DNA of 64,000 nt from Bacteroidales bacterium (GTDB taxonomy: Bacteria > Bacteroidota > Bacteroidia > Bacteroidales > Lentimicrobiaceae), in contig JADIZB010000008.1 in the NCBI GenBank assembly GCA_016705005.1, forward strand, positions 1 through 64,000, written 5' to 3'. Made by a program: the position numbers and the translations under genes. Below, piece after piece: positions 1 through 8,903 of the stretch (positions within the stretch are counted from its first letter, which is position 1; every line of letters starts with the position of its first letter). The notes under the pieces are model-generated. The model saw only the letters and a list, made by a program, of their open reading frames with translations. It searched no databases and was not told the origin of the DNA.

Positions 1-186
1 TGTGACAATTGGTATATCCAAAATACATATCTCGTTATACGAGCAGAAAGAACCGACATAATAATTCAGAAGATTAATGACCTCAAACAATCAGATAACT
101 TTAAAAGAGCTTCAGGCTCCGCCTCTGCCAGTAAATCAAGAATCATAAAGAGAATTGAAGTTGCGGACGAAATATTTGGAAATTAA
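1..186 (+). CDS. C-terminal end of an unidentified protein (cut by the window edge)
   Basis: An open frame runs from base 1 to a TAA at 184-186 and gives about 61 residues, ending in ...RIEVADEIFGN. The tail is polar, with an Ala/Ser/Lys-rich stretch. Only two bases separate it from the ATG of the HEPN gene, so the two were probably translationally coupled. MAE_28990-type HEPN genes often follow DUF262-type genes, so a DUF262-like identity is possible, but that is context only; no diagnostic motif is visible in the fragment. It is one of the few frames in the left 6.6 kb without an obvious frameshift. Confidence 0.5.
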   Translation, partial: CDNWYIQNTYLVIRAERTDIIIQKINDLKQSDNFKRASGSASASKSRIIKRIEVADEIFGN

Positions 187-188
187 CC

Positions 189-825
189 ATGGCAACGTTT
201 ATTGACGAAATATTGGCGGACATTGATTGGAGAGTTTCTGAATTAGCAACTCTAAAAAGTATTCCCATACGTTATAGTTTCAGACCTGAACATAAAGAAC
301 TTCAAATAAAATATACAATTCCAGCAATTTATGCAATTTGGGAAGGATTTGTAAAGAGCTGTTTTGTAATATACTCTAACCATTTAGAATTCTCTATCAA
401 TTGGTCGTGCTGAAATTGCTATTCCATTACTTACACACCAACTTGATAGTGAATGCGATTTTAATAATCCGAGAACAGGGTTTGAAGCCAAACAACGAAT
501 GGTTAGCTTAATCGACTCCTTATTGACTGACGTTGTAACTATCAAACCAAGTGTTCCAACTGAATCAAAGGGAAACTTTCGAGTGCTTAATAAAATTCTT
601 GAACGATTTTGTATTGACAGAGTTCCAGACTATTATGATTCAAAACTAAATAAGCTTTTGCTATTTAGAAATAAGGTTGCTCATGGTGACAATTCAATCA
701 GTGTTAACATGACTCATGTGACAGAGTTTATTTCTACAGTAGAAAATTTAATGCTGGACGTTGCAATAAATGTGGAACAAAATGAAGAGTTGGGACATTT
801 AGAAAATAAAACACGAAAGGCATAA
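189..825 (+). pseudogene. HEPN-domain protein (MAE_28990/MAE_18760-like), frameshifted
   Basis: Two overlapping pieces make one protein of about 210 residues. The first starts at ATG 189 (MATFIDEILADIDWR...) and hits a stop at 411-413. The second frame continues as NSLSIGRAEIAIPLLTHQL and runs to TAA 823-825. The shift is near 385-391 and is explained by one extra base in a TTAGAATTC context. The C-terminal part holds FRNKVAHGD, a match to the HEPN R-x4-6-H motif found in ribonuclease toxins and defence effectors. The spacing to the preceding frame suggests a two-gene unit. The stop codon lies inside the left arm of an attC-like repeat. Family placement comes from motif and overall pattern; the break should abolish function unless it is a sequencing error. 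Confidence 0.65.
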
Positions 826-954
826 CAGGCGTTTGCCTCAATGGCGGATGACTTGGTTTAATGAACATTCTATCTCGCATCAGCTTTTGGGGTGTATTGA
901 CAGTCTTGTACTCAGAATTCCGCCACTGCACGAAGCGCAAACCGTTAGCTGTTA
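823..954. other. attC-like imperfect inverted repeat A
   Basis: The left arm begins TAACAG (823-828), then GTTTGC (831-836) and TGGCGG (842-847). The right arm carries the complements CCGCCA (920-925), GCAAAC (937-942) and CTGTTA (949-954). The outer cores are GCATAAC (820-826) and GTTAGCT (944-950), each one mismatch from the integron R' and R'' consensus (RYYYAAC, GTTRRRY). The arms are imperfectly paired with bulges, as in attC sites, and the left arm overlaps the upstream stop codon, the usual position of a cassette recombination site. No integrase gene is visible, so this would be a site in a cluster lacking an integrase. Confidence 0.55.
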
Positions 955-1068
955 TATGAAAGTACTAACGCATCAGATCAACTTGAAAAAATATAGACAA
1001 AAAACCAATAATCATGGACTATATTAGCGATACTAAAATTAAGTTTAGTTCAGACTCAGTAAAGTAAT

Positions 1069-1680
1069 TTGTTTTTCTGCCTTTTGTCGCTTCCGGTGCT
1101 TAGATTAAGCCAAAAAAGATTTCAAGGTGTGTACACAAATTTATCAAGTGGACTGAAATATGTTGGCGCCCCTAGGTTAAACGAGGAAATTGAGTATTGG
1201 CTTATTTTCAACGATTTCTTGCCAAGAAAGAGTTCGAAAGATGCACAATAAATTGGGGAGTTTCATCTGATTTTACTTTCTTATTTCCTATTTTTAATTT
1301 TGTTGACATATCAATTGATGCTAATCATGCTTATTATAAAAAGGAATATTTAAATACCAATAATGATTGTTTAACAATAAGCGTTAACCAAATCACCCCT
1401 TCAGTAAATGCTTATTTTAGATTAGGGCCTCTACGACTGGGAGGAGGTGGTTTTTTTTCATTTCATACGAGTAACTGGGATGACAAATTAAATAGTACTC
1501 AAACAAAATATAAAAACAACAATTTTGGTTATTCAGTCAGCTCAGTTATAATTACACCTGTGATTAAAGACTTTCCATAATTTCGAAGCGAGATATGGAG
1601 TAGTTAATTATAAAATTGATGATGAAAAATATTCTTTCTCTGGAATCTCATTCAATATTGGTATTGGAATAAAACTATAG
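1069..1680 (+). pseudogene. Frameshifted outer-membrane beta-barrel-like protein
   Basis: Three frames must be joined. A signal-peptide-like stretch (FVFLPFVASGA) near 1069-1102 is followed in another frame by KRFQGVYTNLSSGLKYVG. A longer open stretch at 1197-1578 contains alternating hydrophobic/polar strands (for example FRLGPLRLGGGGFFSF). A last frame reads NFEARYGVVNYKIDD...SFNIGIGIKL and stops at 1678-1680. The short strands, the Gly/aromatic pattern and the terminal ...GIGIKL resemble small Bacteroidota barrel proteins. No convincing ATG is visible, so the 5' end is uncertain. It is tightly followed by the lipoprotein remnant. Confidence 0.45.
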
Positions 1681-1683
1681 ATC

Positions 1684-3280
1684 ATGAAACATTTAATTTA
1701 TTATTTTTTGCTTTTTTGCTGTCATTCTATCATCTTGTGATAAAATGACGTTATCAGACTTAGAGCCATATTCTGAGTTGATTTCAGAAAATGGGAAAAC
1801 TATAAGATTTTGATAATCCTAATCACCTTTACATGGATTAGTAATAGAAATACCAGATTCTGCGGTTATATACCCTGTCCCGTTGGAATTAATAAAAACT
1901 ACATTTGACGTGCAATATAGTAATGAATTTTTGCATAATGATTCGAAATTGTATAAAGTGTATCAAAAAAATAAATGCTTTTATTTGCCCATTAAGATTA
2001 CTTTACCTTATGATGAAGATAATTACACATCAGACCAAATCTCGAAATTGGCAGTATATTACTTTAATGATGATAAGCAGATTTTTTTTCCTTTAGTTGT
2101 TAATAATGATACTAGTAATCATTTAATAGAATGTATTACTTATCATACAGGAACATTTGGTGTTTGTTATCCACATCAAAATGAGAAAGCTACGATAATC
2201 ACTACTGGATTTTTGCCCACAAAAGATGGGTTTAGATTTGATAATGATTCTTTTTGTAACTCTATTGGTCCAAGGTTTGTGTGATCAATATACACTTAGC
2301 TTTCCACCGACTAATGTTCACGGTGGTCATTGTGCAGGAATGTCTAATTTTCCTTATATCATTATTTGAGAATGAATTATCTTGGAGGATTATTTAATCG
2401 ATATGATGATTATGAGCAAATATTCAAGGCTTGTAGAATTCCAAGAATGGACAGGCAAAACAATTGTAAAGCCTCGACCTGGAGATTTAAGAGAAATTCT
2501 TCAAGAATAATTTCCAAAAAAGATAAACCAGTTATTTTTGCTTTGCAATTGGTTTGCCCAAATTAGATATCAACTTATTGTTGCATTCAGGTATGAAAAA
2601 ATTGGCTTAATCAAGAGATAGTTTATTATTATGATCCCTATGAACCAGGAAGTATCGAATCTAAAACTCTAAGTGAATTTGAAAACATTATAGATGGCGT
2701 ATCTGAACAACCTCTATATCCAGATCTTGAAAAAAACGCTTCACTTTGTGGTCAATGGGAATTTACTTTTTCGAATGCACAGGCTACTAATATTACCCTT
2801 AGTGGAGAAATACCCGAATTCAGCCAAATCTTTAAGCTCTATACGACAGAATATATGTCAAATCAAAACAGTATTAAAATTCCTGCAGTAGAAGATTATA
2901 ATGAAGAAATATCTGGTACAGCATCCGGTTTTACATTTTCTTTAGAAACAAAAACTGAATGGATGGTAATTGACCAAATTCAAAACCAAACTACCACAGG
3001 GAAGGCAAAACAATTGAATATTAATTTCACCCGGATCACAATATGATTCAAATTGCACAGGGAACACTAACCTTTCACATTCCAAAGAGATTTTTATGGC
3101 ATTTTTGATTGGCTAGTTTGCAGACGCTTATATAACGTTTGATATTACCGGAACTGGAACCATGGAATAAGAAAAGAAAACTTTCGAATCGTCATTAGTA
3201 AATCAAATTCCTTAAATGGAAGTATTAAATCTTTGTCTTTTGAGTTTAAAAATGATTCTGCAAAGTTGAAGAACAAATGA
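1684..3280 (+). pseudogene. Frameshifted lipoprotein with a possible papain-like cysteine-protease motif
   Basis: It starts at ATG 1684 (MKHLIYYFLL). After a shift the frame gives FAVILSSCDKM, a clear lipobox (LSSC) for a secreted lipoprotein. The longest intact piece, to 2284, ends ...SIGPRFV. The next frame reads FPPTNVHGGHCAGMSNF, in which GGHCAGMS resembles the catalytic-Cys segment of some papain-like or C39-like peptidases. Further pieces read NQEIVYYYDPYEPGS, then a beta-rich region beginning CGQWEFTF, and finally ITGTGTME and SFEFKNDSAKLKNK to TGA 3278-3280. Joined, it would be about 530 residues. At least six shifts are needed, so it is not functional as read. The protease assignment rests on one motif and is tentative. 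Confidence 0.45.
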
Positions 3281-3456
3281 AAATATTAATCCAACAGCTA
3301 ACAGTACCTAGCCCAATAGCCTATGATAAATCAATTTTGAAACAGTGTCCTCCGCAAAAAATATAGTGCCTTTTGAATGTGACGAACCCCCAAAACAGCT
3401 ACTGGTCATAGATTCAATCCGTTACCAGCCATTATAAAACAACAGAGCATAAGAAA
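3281..3456. other. Short non-coding stretch with a weak attC-like pattern
   Basis: Directly after the stop of the lipoprotein remnant come CCAACAGCTAACAGTACC and, about 130 bases later, CCGTTACCAGCCATTATA. The two pair only partly (AGCT.AAC against GTT.AGC). Position and spacing fit a degraded cassette site, but the pairing is too poor to be sure. No gene is visible in it. Confidence 0.25.
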
Positions 3457-4176
3457 ATGAGAAAGAAAGAACTTCCATTAGTAATTTTAAAAGCACTTGA
3501 ACCATATGTGGGCTTAAAAGGTGACAAGTTTGAAGTTATAGAACCTAAAGAAAATTTACTCAAAGTAATTGATAAGGACATAGATTCAGATTTTCATTTT
3601 ACCATTGAGAAGTATCAACAAACTAATAATGTCGGCTTTCAGTTTTTAATGACAAGAGTCCCAAGGATGCAAATAACAATGGACTGTATCAAACTTGGTG
3701 GAAATTTCTGGTTTTAGGTGGACAGTTTGACGCTTGGTTGAAACTTCTTAATGACTACGAAAGTATAAACTCATTCTTTGACGACCCTATAACAAAATCC
3801 TTTAGAGATGAATTTTTTGCGGAATTTGAAATTGTTGACGATGATGCCGAAATAAATCCATTAAACACAAAACAAATTCTTCTACTTGACTCCTATTTAG
3901 ATTCTATTGACGCCAAATTAGCTGAATTTACTACGGAAAGAATTCACAGGACATTCAAGAAATTAAGGAAGATATTCTTCAGCTTAAAGACAATTTGACG
4001 AAAAATCTAAAAAGTGGGTTATCTCAAGACAGACAAATATTTGGGCTAAAATTGCTAAACAAGGAACTAAATTTATTAAGGAGTTTTTAAGCGAATCAAA
4101 GAAAGAGTTAATTAAACAAGGAGTTAAAGGAATTATTGACTACCTGAAGGAAAATGGACAAACTTTGCTCAATTAG
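3457..4176 (+). pseudogene. Unidentified protein of about 240 residues, frameshifted
   Basis: It starts at ATG 3457 (MRKKELPLVILKALEPYVG). The frame changes near 3650-3660, so that DANNNGLYQTWWKF continues into GGQFDAWLKLLNDYES. It changes again near 3950-4005 and ends KKWVISRQTNIWAKIA...DYLKENGQTLLN at TAG 4174-4176. The middle is acidic, and the C-terminal third is Lys-rich and helical, possibly coiled. I do not recognise the family. The stop is followed at once by AATAACTGCTGGTAACAC, which may begin another cassette site. Nothing suggests a membrane or enzymatic role. Confidence 0.45.
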
Positions 4177-4612
4177 AATAACTGCTGGTAACACTGGTAG
4201 CCGTTGCTCAACATCATCTCCTCAAAGAAGAAGAAACCAATATTTAACTTTGCCTTACGGAATAGTGTTTTGGCTGTCTTGAATACTACCGCCTGATGAG
4301 CCAGTGCTGATCAACGGAATTTCCATACCTCTTTAATTTATCAGCATTCCCTCCTTCCACAACAAACAAGGCAAAATCATTTTTCTGCCGTTGGTTGTTT
4401 TGCTATAAATATTTATTTTTGTTAGTTTTGTGGGGATGTCGGATTATTTGCCAGAAAAGACAGTCATCTGGACGGGCAAGTCCTGGTTGTGTTGATCGTT
4501 GAGGATTTTAGTTTAGACGCAGTAGTAGTTTTTAGCAATGGATATAAGCGTTTAAATGAGTTTGTGATATAAGGTTAGTAACAAGTTATGCCCAACACAA
4601 TAAGATTTATCT
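4177..4612. other. Intergenic stretch in the accessory tract
   Basis: No reading frame is convincing here. The left end (ATAACTGCTGGTAACAC, from about 4179) and the right end (GGTTAGTAACAAGTTATG, about 4573-4590) are loosely complementary. They could be the two ends of a large, decayed attC-like element. An AT-rich run with T-tracts lies at about 4400-4440. No promoter of the TTG-N19-TAnnTTTG kind was identified with confidence. Confidence 0.3.
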
Positions 4613-5873
4613 ATGGAATACGCTGAATTATTAAACAAACTCACAATCACAGCTGAATTTAAAGAACTTCAGATATTAGGTAAGACCATCTTTGACAATC
4701 CCAACGACAATTTGATTTATTATCTGTATATGCAGATTTGATAGATGAAATGGCTTGGTCAAGACTTTTTCATTCTTGTTAGATTCTACTCAAATGCATG
4801 GACTTTCCACAGAGCCTAATTAGATTAGTCATTGATAAACAATCATGTCTTAATTATTTCAAAATTATCTGCCTTTTGAGAACGAATCAAATCTATTTGT
4901 ATAACTGAATGGAAAACAGAGTCCATTAGAAGAATAGACATTCTACTAAAAATAATAGATAAACAAGGGAATACTAAAGCTGTCATTAGGATTGAAAACA
5001 AGGTAGATAGCGGAGAACAGAGAAATCAGATAAAGGATTATCGAATTCATTAATAATTGCATTCCCAAATATTCCCAAGCTCATTATTTTCTAACTCCCA
5101 ATGGAAGAACATCTTTAACATCCAATTATGAAGCTGAATGTTTGTGCCATTCTATTTCATACATAGATATTTCTTACATCATTGAACAAATAGTGCAACC
5201 ACAACAGAGCCAGCCTCAGCTATTCTTAAATATATTGAAAACACACATTGACAGAATAACAAACATAGATAAAATGGATAAGCAAGCTCTTCAACTCATA
5301 AAAAACTGTATAAAAATCCTGAGTATAGACAAGCCTTAAAACTGATAAGTCAATACTCTCCTAATATCAGGTATGTTTTGATTCAATCAAAGAGGATCTA
5401 AGTGTATCAACTAATTTACCGTTTTTAGCAGAAAGTTATTCTATTGATTACTACCCAAGAACAAGTTCAAATCCACATGAGTTCAAACTCTTCATAGATG
5501 ATCTAAAAGAAATAATAGAAATTCGGGGTTTGTATCCTTGTTACATGTTACATTGTGAGAATTCAAACCCAGATATTGGTGATATATTCACATTACGAAT
5601 TGCAATTTGGGACAATGGTCTTAAGGAAAAATAGCTACTGATCGTCGAGAACTCAGAGAAACAATTCAAAGTACTTTTTCATTACCTAATAGTTTAGGGT
5701 CAGATAAAAATTGGTCTCAATGGACATGCCTATGGACAGGAAATAGCTATAGAATTAAAGACCTTGGAGATGATGACATAGCTGGATTACTTAACTTATT
5801 GTTGAGTGGAATTAAGGAAACTTATAATGCATATAAACATGGGCTTGAAAAACTTGTTGAGATTAAATTTTAG
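4613..5873 (+). pseudogene. PD-(D/E)XK nuclease-superfamily protein (PDDEXK_4-like), frameshifted
   Basis: The frame opens at ATG 4613 (MEYAELLNKLTITAEF) and breaks after about 40 codons. Around 4900-5045, joined frames read RRIDILLKII, then AVIRIENKVDSGEQRNQIKDY: the D...ExK core (Asp in RRIDILL, Glu and Lys in IENK) plus the trailing Q..Y helix typical of PDDEXK_4 nucleases. Later pieces include the open stretch 5142-5339, FLAESYSIDYYPRT and IAGLLNLLLSGIKETYNAYK, ending EIKF at TAG 5871-5873. Total length would be about 415 residues, normal for the family, which occurs widely in defence islands and cassettes. At least five shifts are required. No methyltransferase or specificity partner is adjacent. 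Confidence 0.6.
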
Positions 5874-5886
5874 ATAAAAGTGCTAG

Positions 5887-6012
5887 GCATAACACAGGCT
5901 AAGCAAAGGTGGGTTTCAGCCACACTTGGCAGATAATAAACCAACCTTGCCAAGTTGTGGAACGCTGCGCAACCCCACTAGCAAAAGTCATCTGTCATGA
6001 CTTTGTGCTAAT
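5887..6012. other. attC-like inverted repeat B with a second hairpin
   Basis: Thirteen bases after the nuclease stop begins GCATAACACAGGC, close to the GCATAACAGGC start of element A. GTGGGTT (5909-5915) pairs with AACCCCAC (5971-5978), and CCACACTTGGC (5920-5930) pairs with GCCAAGTTGTGG (5949-5960) with one extra base. The bulged two-part stem is attC-like. A separate stem follows at once: TAGCAAAAGTCAT (from 5979) pairs with ATGACTTTGTGCTA. The extra stem may be a terminator or part of the recombination structure. Confidence 0.55.
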
Positions 6013-6113
6013 TGGGAATTTTTTATAGAAAATCGGTTTATAAATTTTAGTATTAGCAGAAGCATCTCGGCAATTTTTATAATTATAGTATAATTAGTCC
6101 AACTTTATGTGAA

Positions 6114-6160
6114 TTTATCAATTGGCATATTTGCCAATTGATAAATAATTTCTATTTTTG
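6114..6160 (+). promoter_or_regulatory. Bacteroidota promoter overlapped by a perfect palindrome (likely XRE operator)
   Basis: The 14-base arm TTTATCAATTGGCA (6114-6127) is followed by four bases and its exact complement (6132-6145). A promoter of the Bacteroidota type overlaps it: TTG at 6131-6133, a 19-base spacer, and TATTTTTG (TAnnTTTG) at 6153-6160. The -33 element lies inside the right arm, so a dimeric repressor bound here would block transcription. The next gene downstream is an XRE-type helix-turn-helix protein, the natural candidate for autoregulation. The palindrome is directly visible; its role as operator is inferred. Confidence 0.6.
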
Positions 6161-6204
6161 CATTTGTATACACTTAAAAGTGACGGCATCACTATAAACA
6201 CGGC

Positions 6205-6648
6205 ATGAGAATTATGACAAAGGTTAATTTTTTAGACAGTTCTACAATTCAAGTAGTTGCACTCGATGGTGAAATTTTCATTTTAAAAACTTATTTATCA
6301 GTTCTTGATGAAAATCAACAGCTTATAGCTACTTTATTGGCGAAGTATTTCACTGAAAACTTTTCTAATGATAAATCAAGCATGATTTATTGGGTACTAA
6401 TGAAAATGATGGCAAATCAAGGCTTTAGTTTTTATTATGGAAGTAGTGATCGAAGTGCAGAACGCGAGCGCATTGGTAAAAAATTCGTCAATTTCCGTGA
6501 GGGAAGGAATAGAAGCTAAACAGCTTACCATTATGACAAACATTGACGCTTCTAATTTGTGTAGAATAGAACAAGGGAAATATTCGGTCGGTTTTGATAT
6601 TCTTACAAAAATATCTGGCCCGTGGTGTATAAAGTTGATTTGGTCTAA
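6205..6648 (+). pseudogene. XRE-family helix-turn-helix regulator, frameshifted
   Basis: ATG 6205 opens MRIMTKVNFLDSSTIQVV..., an N-terminal region of about 75 residues of unknown type, ending MANQGFSFYYGSSDRSAERERIGKK. The helix-turn-helix continues in another frame: EGIEAKQLTIMTNIDASNL then CRIEQGKYSVGFDILTKI, a typical XRE pattern with the I-E-x-G-K turn. After a further shift the tail KVDLV ends at TAA 6646-6648. The shifts are near 6480-6520 (including about four extra bases, AGGA) and near 6610-6630. The intact gene would give about 150 residues. It sits behind its own promoter and palindrome and could have been the antitoxin-like or regulatory member of the island. Confidence 0.6.
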
Positions 6649-6830
6649 TTCAGGGCAAAATTACCTGAAGATTCCGGTAATATCATCCTGCTACTCTTTC
6701 CAGGTGTAAGAAATAGAGTCTGCGGTACTTTAGGGAGTCATCAATCATTTATTCCGGTTTCTCGGTTGGTCCCCGCATCAGTTTATCCTTTTTACCTGAA
6801 GTCCGTTGAAACGATGCTGATCAACCTCAG

Positions 6831-6914
6831 AAAAGCCGTACGGCTTTTCGGGAAAACATGCTTATGTTTTCGGGAAATCATCCTTATGTTTTGGGTAAAA
6901 GCCGTACGGCTTTT
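6831..6914. repeat. Four 18-base palindromes at an exact 22-base period
   Basis: Units start at 6831, 6853, 6875 and 6897. Units 1 and 4 are identical perfect palindromes (AAAAGCCGTACGGCTTTT). Unit 2 is the hairpin AAAACATGCTTATGTTTT, and unit 3 is AAATCATCCTTATGTTTT, with one arm mismatch. The spacers are CGGG, CGGG and GGGT. Unit 4 runs into extra T residues, so it could also act as a terminator on the plus strand. The outer pair can also pair with each other, which would enclose the two inner hairpins. Confidence 0.75.
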
Positions 6915-7000
6915 TGTAAAAAGATCATGATGAAACAGGGTAAAGGTCAGGATAAGGCAGAAGAAATCCCGGGAAGGTTCACCAATGCTTACCCGCCCGC

Positions 7001-7031
7001 TTGGTAGGCTGGTGGGATTCCTTTACTTTTG
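7001..7031 (+). promoter_or_regulatory. Candidate promoter of the glycosyltransferase gene
   Basis: TTG at 7001-7003, then 20 bases, then TACTTTTG at 7024-7031, match the Bacteroidota pattern TTG-N19/20-TAnnTTTG. It would start transcription about 160 bases before ATG 7199. No operator-like repeat overlaps it. Confidence 0.4.
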
Positions 7032-7198
7032 TTCAGCGGATCACGTTGTGGCAACCCCGAAACAGGCATGCCTGCGAAAGCCGGCGGTCAAAGGGAAGGT
7101 CGCTTTTACCCACCGGCAGAAGCCTGGTTGTAATCCTGTTTACCCGATCGTTCACCGGTGCTGTGTTGGTCTGAAATCCGCTCTGGAATTAAATTCTT

Positions 7199-8413
7199 AT
7201 GGTAAAGTATAAAGAGATAAAAGCGATCGCTGCCTATGTATTGCTCTTTGCAGTGGTCATAGCCGCTGTCAGGATTTTCTTTTACCATGAACTGCTGAAC
7301 AGCAGCAATTTCCTGTACTGGGATGCGGAACATTACCAGTGGATCAAAGAAAAGGGATACGAAGGCTACCGAATTGCCTTTTTCCCGCTCTTCCCCCTGA
7401 TCTGGCGATGGTTGTCGGTCGGTGTTTACGGAATCGTGGTTGTTAACGGCATCGTTTTTCTTTCCGCTTTCTACCTGATGGCAAAAGACCTGAAGTTATC
7501 CGTAACTGAAATCCTGGTTTACCTGAGTATCCCCGGCTTTATCTTCTTCTTTCTGCCGTTCAGCGAATCGTTCTTTTTCCTGATTTCGGCTGTTCTGCTT
7601 TACGGACTGAAGTACAATAAGGTTTATTTTGTATGTGCCGCATTGCTGTTGTCGGCCATGTCGAGGCCTGCGTTCACCATTTTTATTCCGGCCATTCTCA
7701 TTACTGAGCTTCTGCATGCAAACAGGACAAACCTGCTTCAGCGGCTGGGATTGTATTTGGCCTGTTTTTCAGCAGGGATTCTCTTTGTCGGTATTGTTCA
7801 GTATATGGATACAGGCGAATGGTTCAGGTTTTTTGCAGTGCAGAAGGGATGGGGCAATGCACTGCAATGGCCGAAACTGCCGCTGACTTCATGGGCCGGC
7901 GGTTTTGTTGTACGTTTGGACGGGGTTGCTTTTTTTGTGGGTATCCTGGCCGGAGCCTTTCTGACAGCTGTTCTGCTGAAGCTGAAGTTTATCCGCAATA
8001 TTACAGTTCCGGCTGAAGTCATCTTCTCGCTTGCCTATCTGGGAGGCATCACCTTATCGGTTTTGATTTTCAGGGGCGGAAGTCTGTTCAGTTTGAACAG
8101 ATTTATTTTCGCAACCCCTTTTATCGTTGTTGTTTTTGATTTCTGGATAAAGCAGGCTTTTTACTTTGGCAGAAAGCAGTTGCTTTATATTTTCGGCGGC
8201 ATTTTACTTTTCTGGTTGCTGTTCGGCTCTTACGTTCACATCCAGGCCTTCCTGAAATTTCTGCTGCTGACATTGTATGTCTTCCTCCTGTTTGTGATGA
8301 AATCGGATCAGCCGGTGCTCCGGAAAACAGCCACAGGGTTACTGATCCTGGTGAACCTGATCTTCCAGGTTATCCTGTATGTGAGATTTCTCAACGGAGG
8401 TTGGGTAGGGTAA
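7199..8413 (+). CDS. PIG-V-like membrane mannosyltransferase (GT-C fold)
   Basis: A 404-residue polytopic membrane protein with roughly nine to ten hydrophobic segments. After the first segment the sequence reads YWDAEHYQWIKEKGYEGYR then IAFFPLFPLI, the WDxxHY...GY...AFFPL(F/Y)P signature of PIG-V-type GT-C enzymes. In that family this loop bears the catalytic acid and faces the outside. The enzymes use polyprenyl-phosphate-linked sugars, in eukaryotes for GPI anchors and in bacteria mostly for unknown surface glycans. The substrate here cannot be inferred. It stands alone with its own candidate promoter, and the first intact gene after the decayed tract starts here. A general PMT/ArnT-like role is the alternative. 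Confidence 0.7.
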   Translation: MVKYKEIKAIAAYVLLFAVVIAAVRIFFYHELLNSSNFLYWDAEHYQWIKEKGYEGYRIAFFPLFPLIWRWLSVGVYGIVVVNGIVFLSAFYLMAKDLKLSVTEILVYLSIPGFIFFFLPFSESFFFLISAVLLYGLKYNKVYFVCAALLLSAMSRPAFTIFIPAILITELLHANRTNLLQRLGLYLACFSAGILFVGIVQYMDTGEWFRFFAVQKGWGNALQWPKLPLTSWAGGFVVRLDGVAFFVGILAGAFLTAVLLKLKFIRNITVPAEVIFSLAYLGGITLSVLIFRGGSLFSLNRFIFATPFIVVVFDFWIKQAFYFGRKQLLYIFGGILLFWLLFGSYVHIQAFLKFLLLTLYVFLLFVMKSDQPVLRKTATGLLILVNLIFQVILYVRFLNGGWVG

Positions 8414-8903
8414 AACAGGTACATCCAACCACCTTTCAGGTTCTTTGGTGCGCGGGATTTTTCAGCCGGCTTCATGGTTCTCATTTCAGTATTTGCGGCC
8501 GACAGGGCGATTGGACCGGGTTTGTTTTATTGAAATTTAAGTAACGTGAATCCTGTTTACAGCATCAAGATTAAGCGAAATGTGATCAATGCCTTACGAA
8601 CAGGTAACCGGGATTCATCAGGATTTTGATCATTTCAGGCAGGACGAAGAACGCAGGAAGTTCTTTCACCTGAGAGAACAATCAATAAAGTCATCCATTT
8701 TAATTCAGGGGATAAAACTGTAATTACAGGACAAAAGCCGGGATGAAAAGCTTCCGGATACAGGAACTGCTCATGTTTAAATGAACAATAGTGCTTCTGA
8801 CAGGGTTCAATACCAGCAGGTAGTTTCGCGCTTCACAATTGCCGGATCCGTCATGCACATGAATTTGAACCCGGATTATACCGGCTTCTTAAAACCGGAT
8901 CAG
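8414..8903. other. Intergenic region before the secreted protein
   Basis: About 490 bases without a supported gene. An upstream in-frame ATG at 8781 would extend the next protein by 41 residues, but that extension is unlike a signal peptide, so I treat it as untranslated. No strong terminator or promoter was recognised. Confidence 0.4.

Larger units (their letters stand above)
6649..7198. other. Junction between the accessory tract and the conserved chromosome
   Basis: No gene is supported across these 550 bases; the one open stretch (6985-7212) has no homology-like features. Base composition changes from AT-rich to the more balanced composition of the rest of the window. The stretch carries the four-unit palindrome array (6831-6914) and the promoter for the next gene (7001-7031). 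No direct repeats or tRNA were seen that would mark an integration site. Confidence 0.5.

Noticed and set aside
189..825. Programmed ribosomal frameshift in the HEPN gene
   Set aside because: There is no slippery heptamer or downstream structure at the shift, and neighbouring genes show unrelated indels, so decay or error is simpler.
1..6700. Intact toxin-antitoxin or restriction system
   Set aside because: HEPN, nuclease-like and XRE genes are present but separated and all frameshifted; no functional pair can be supported as read.
6985..7212. Open frame of 75 codons before the glycosyltransferase
   Set aside because: No recognisable features; it overlaps the promoter and start of the real gene.
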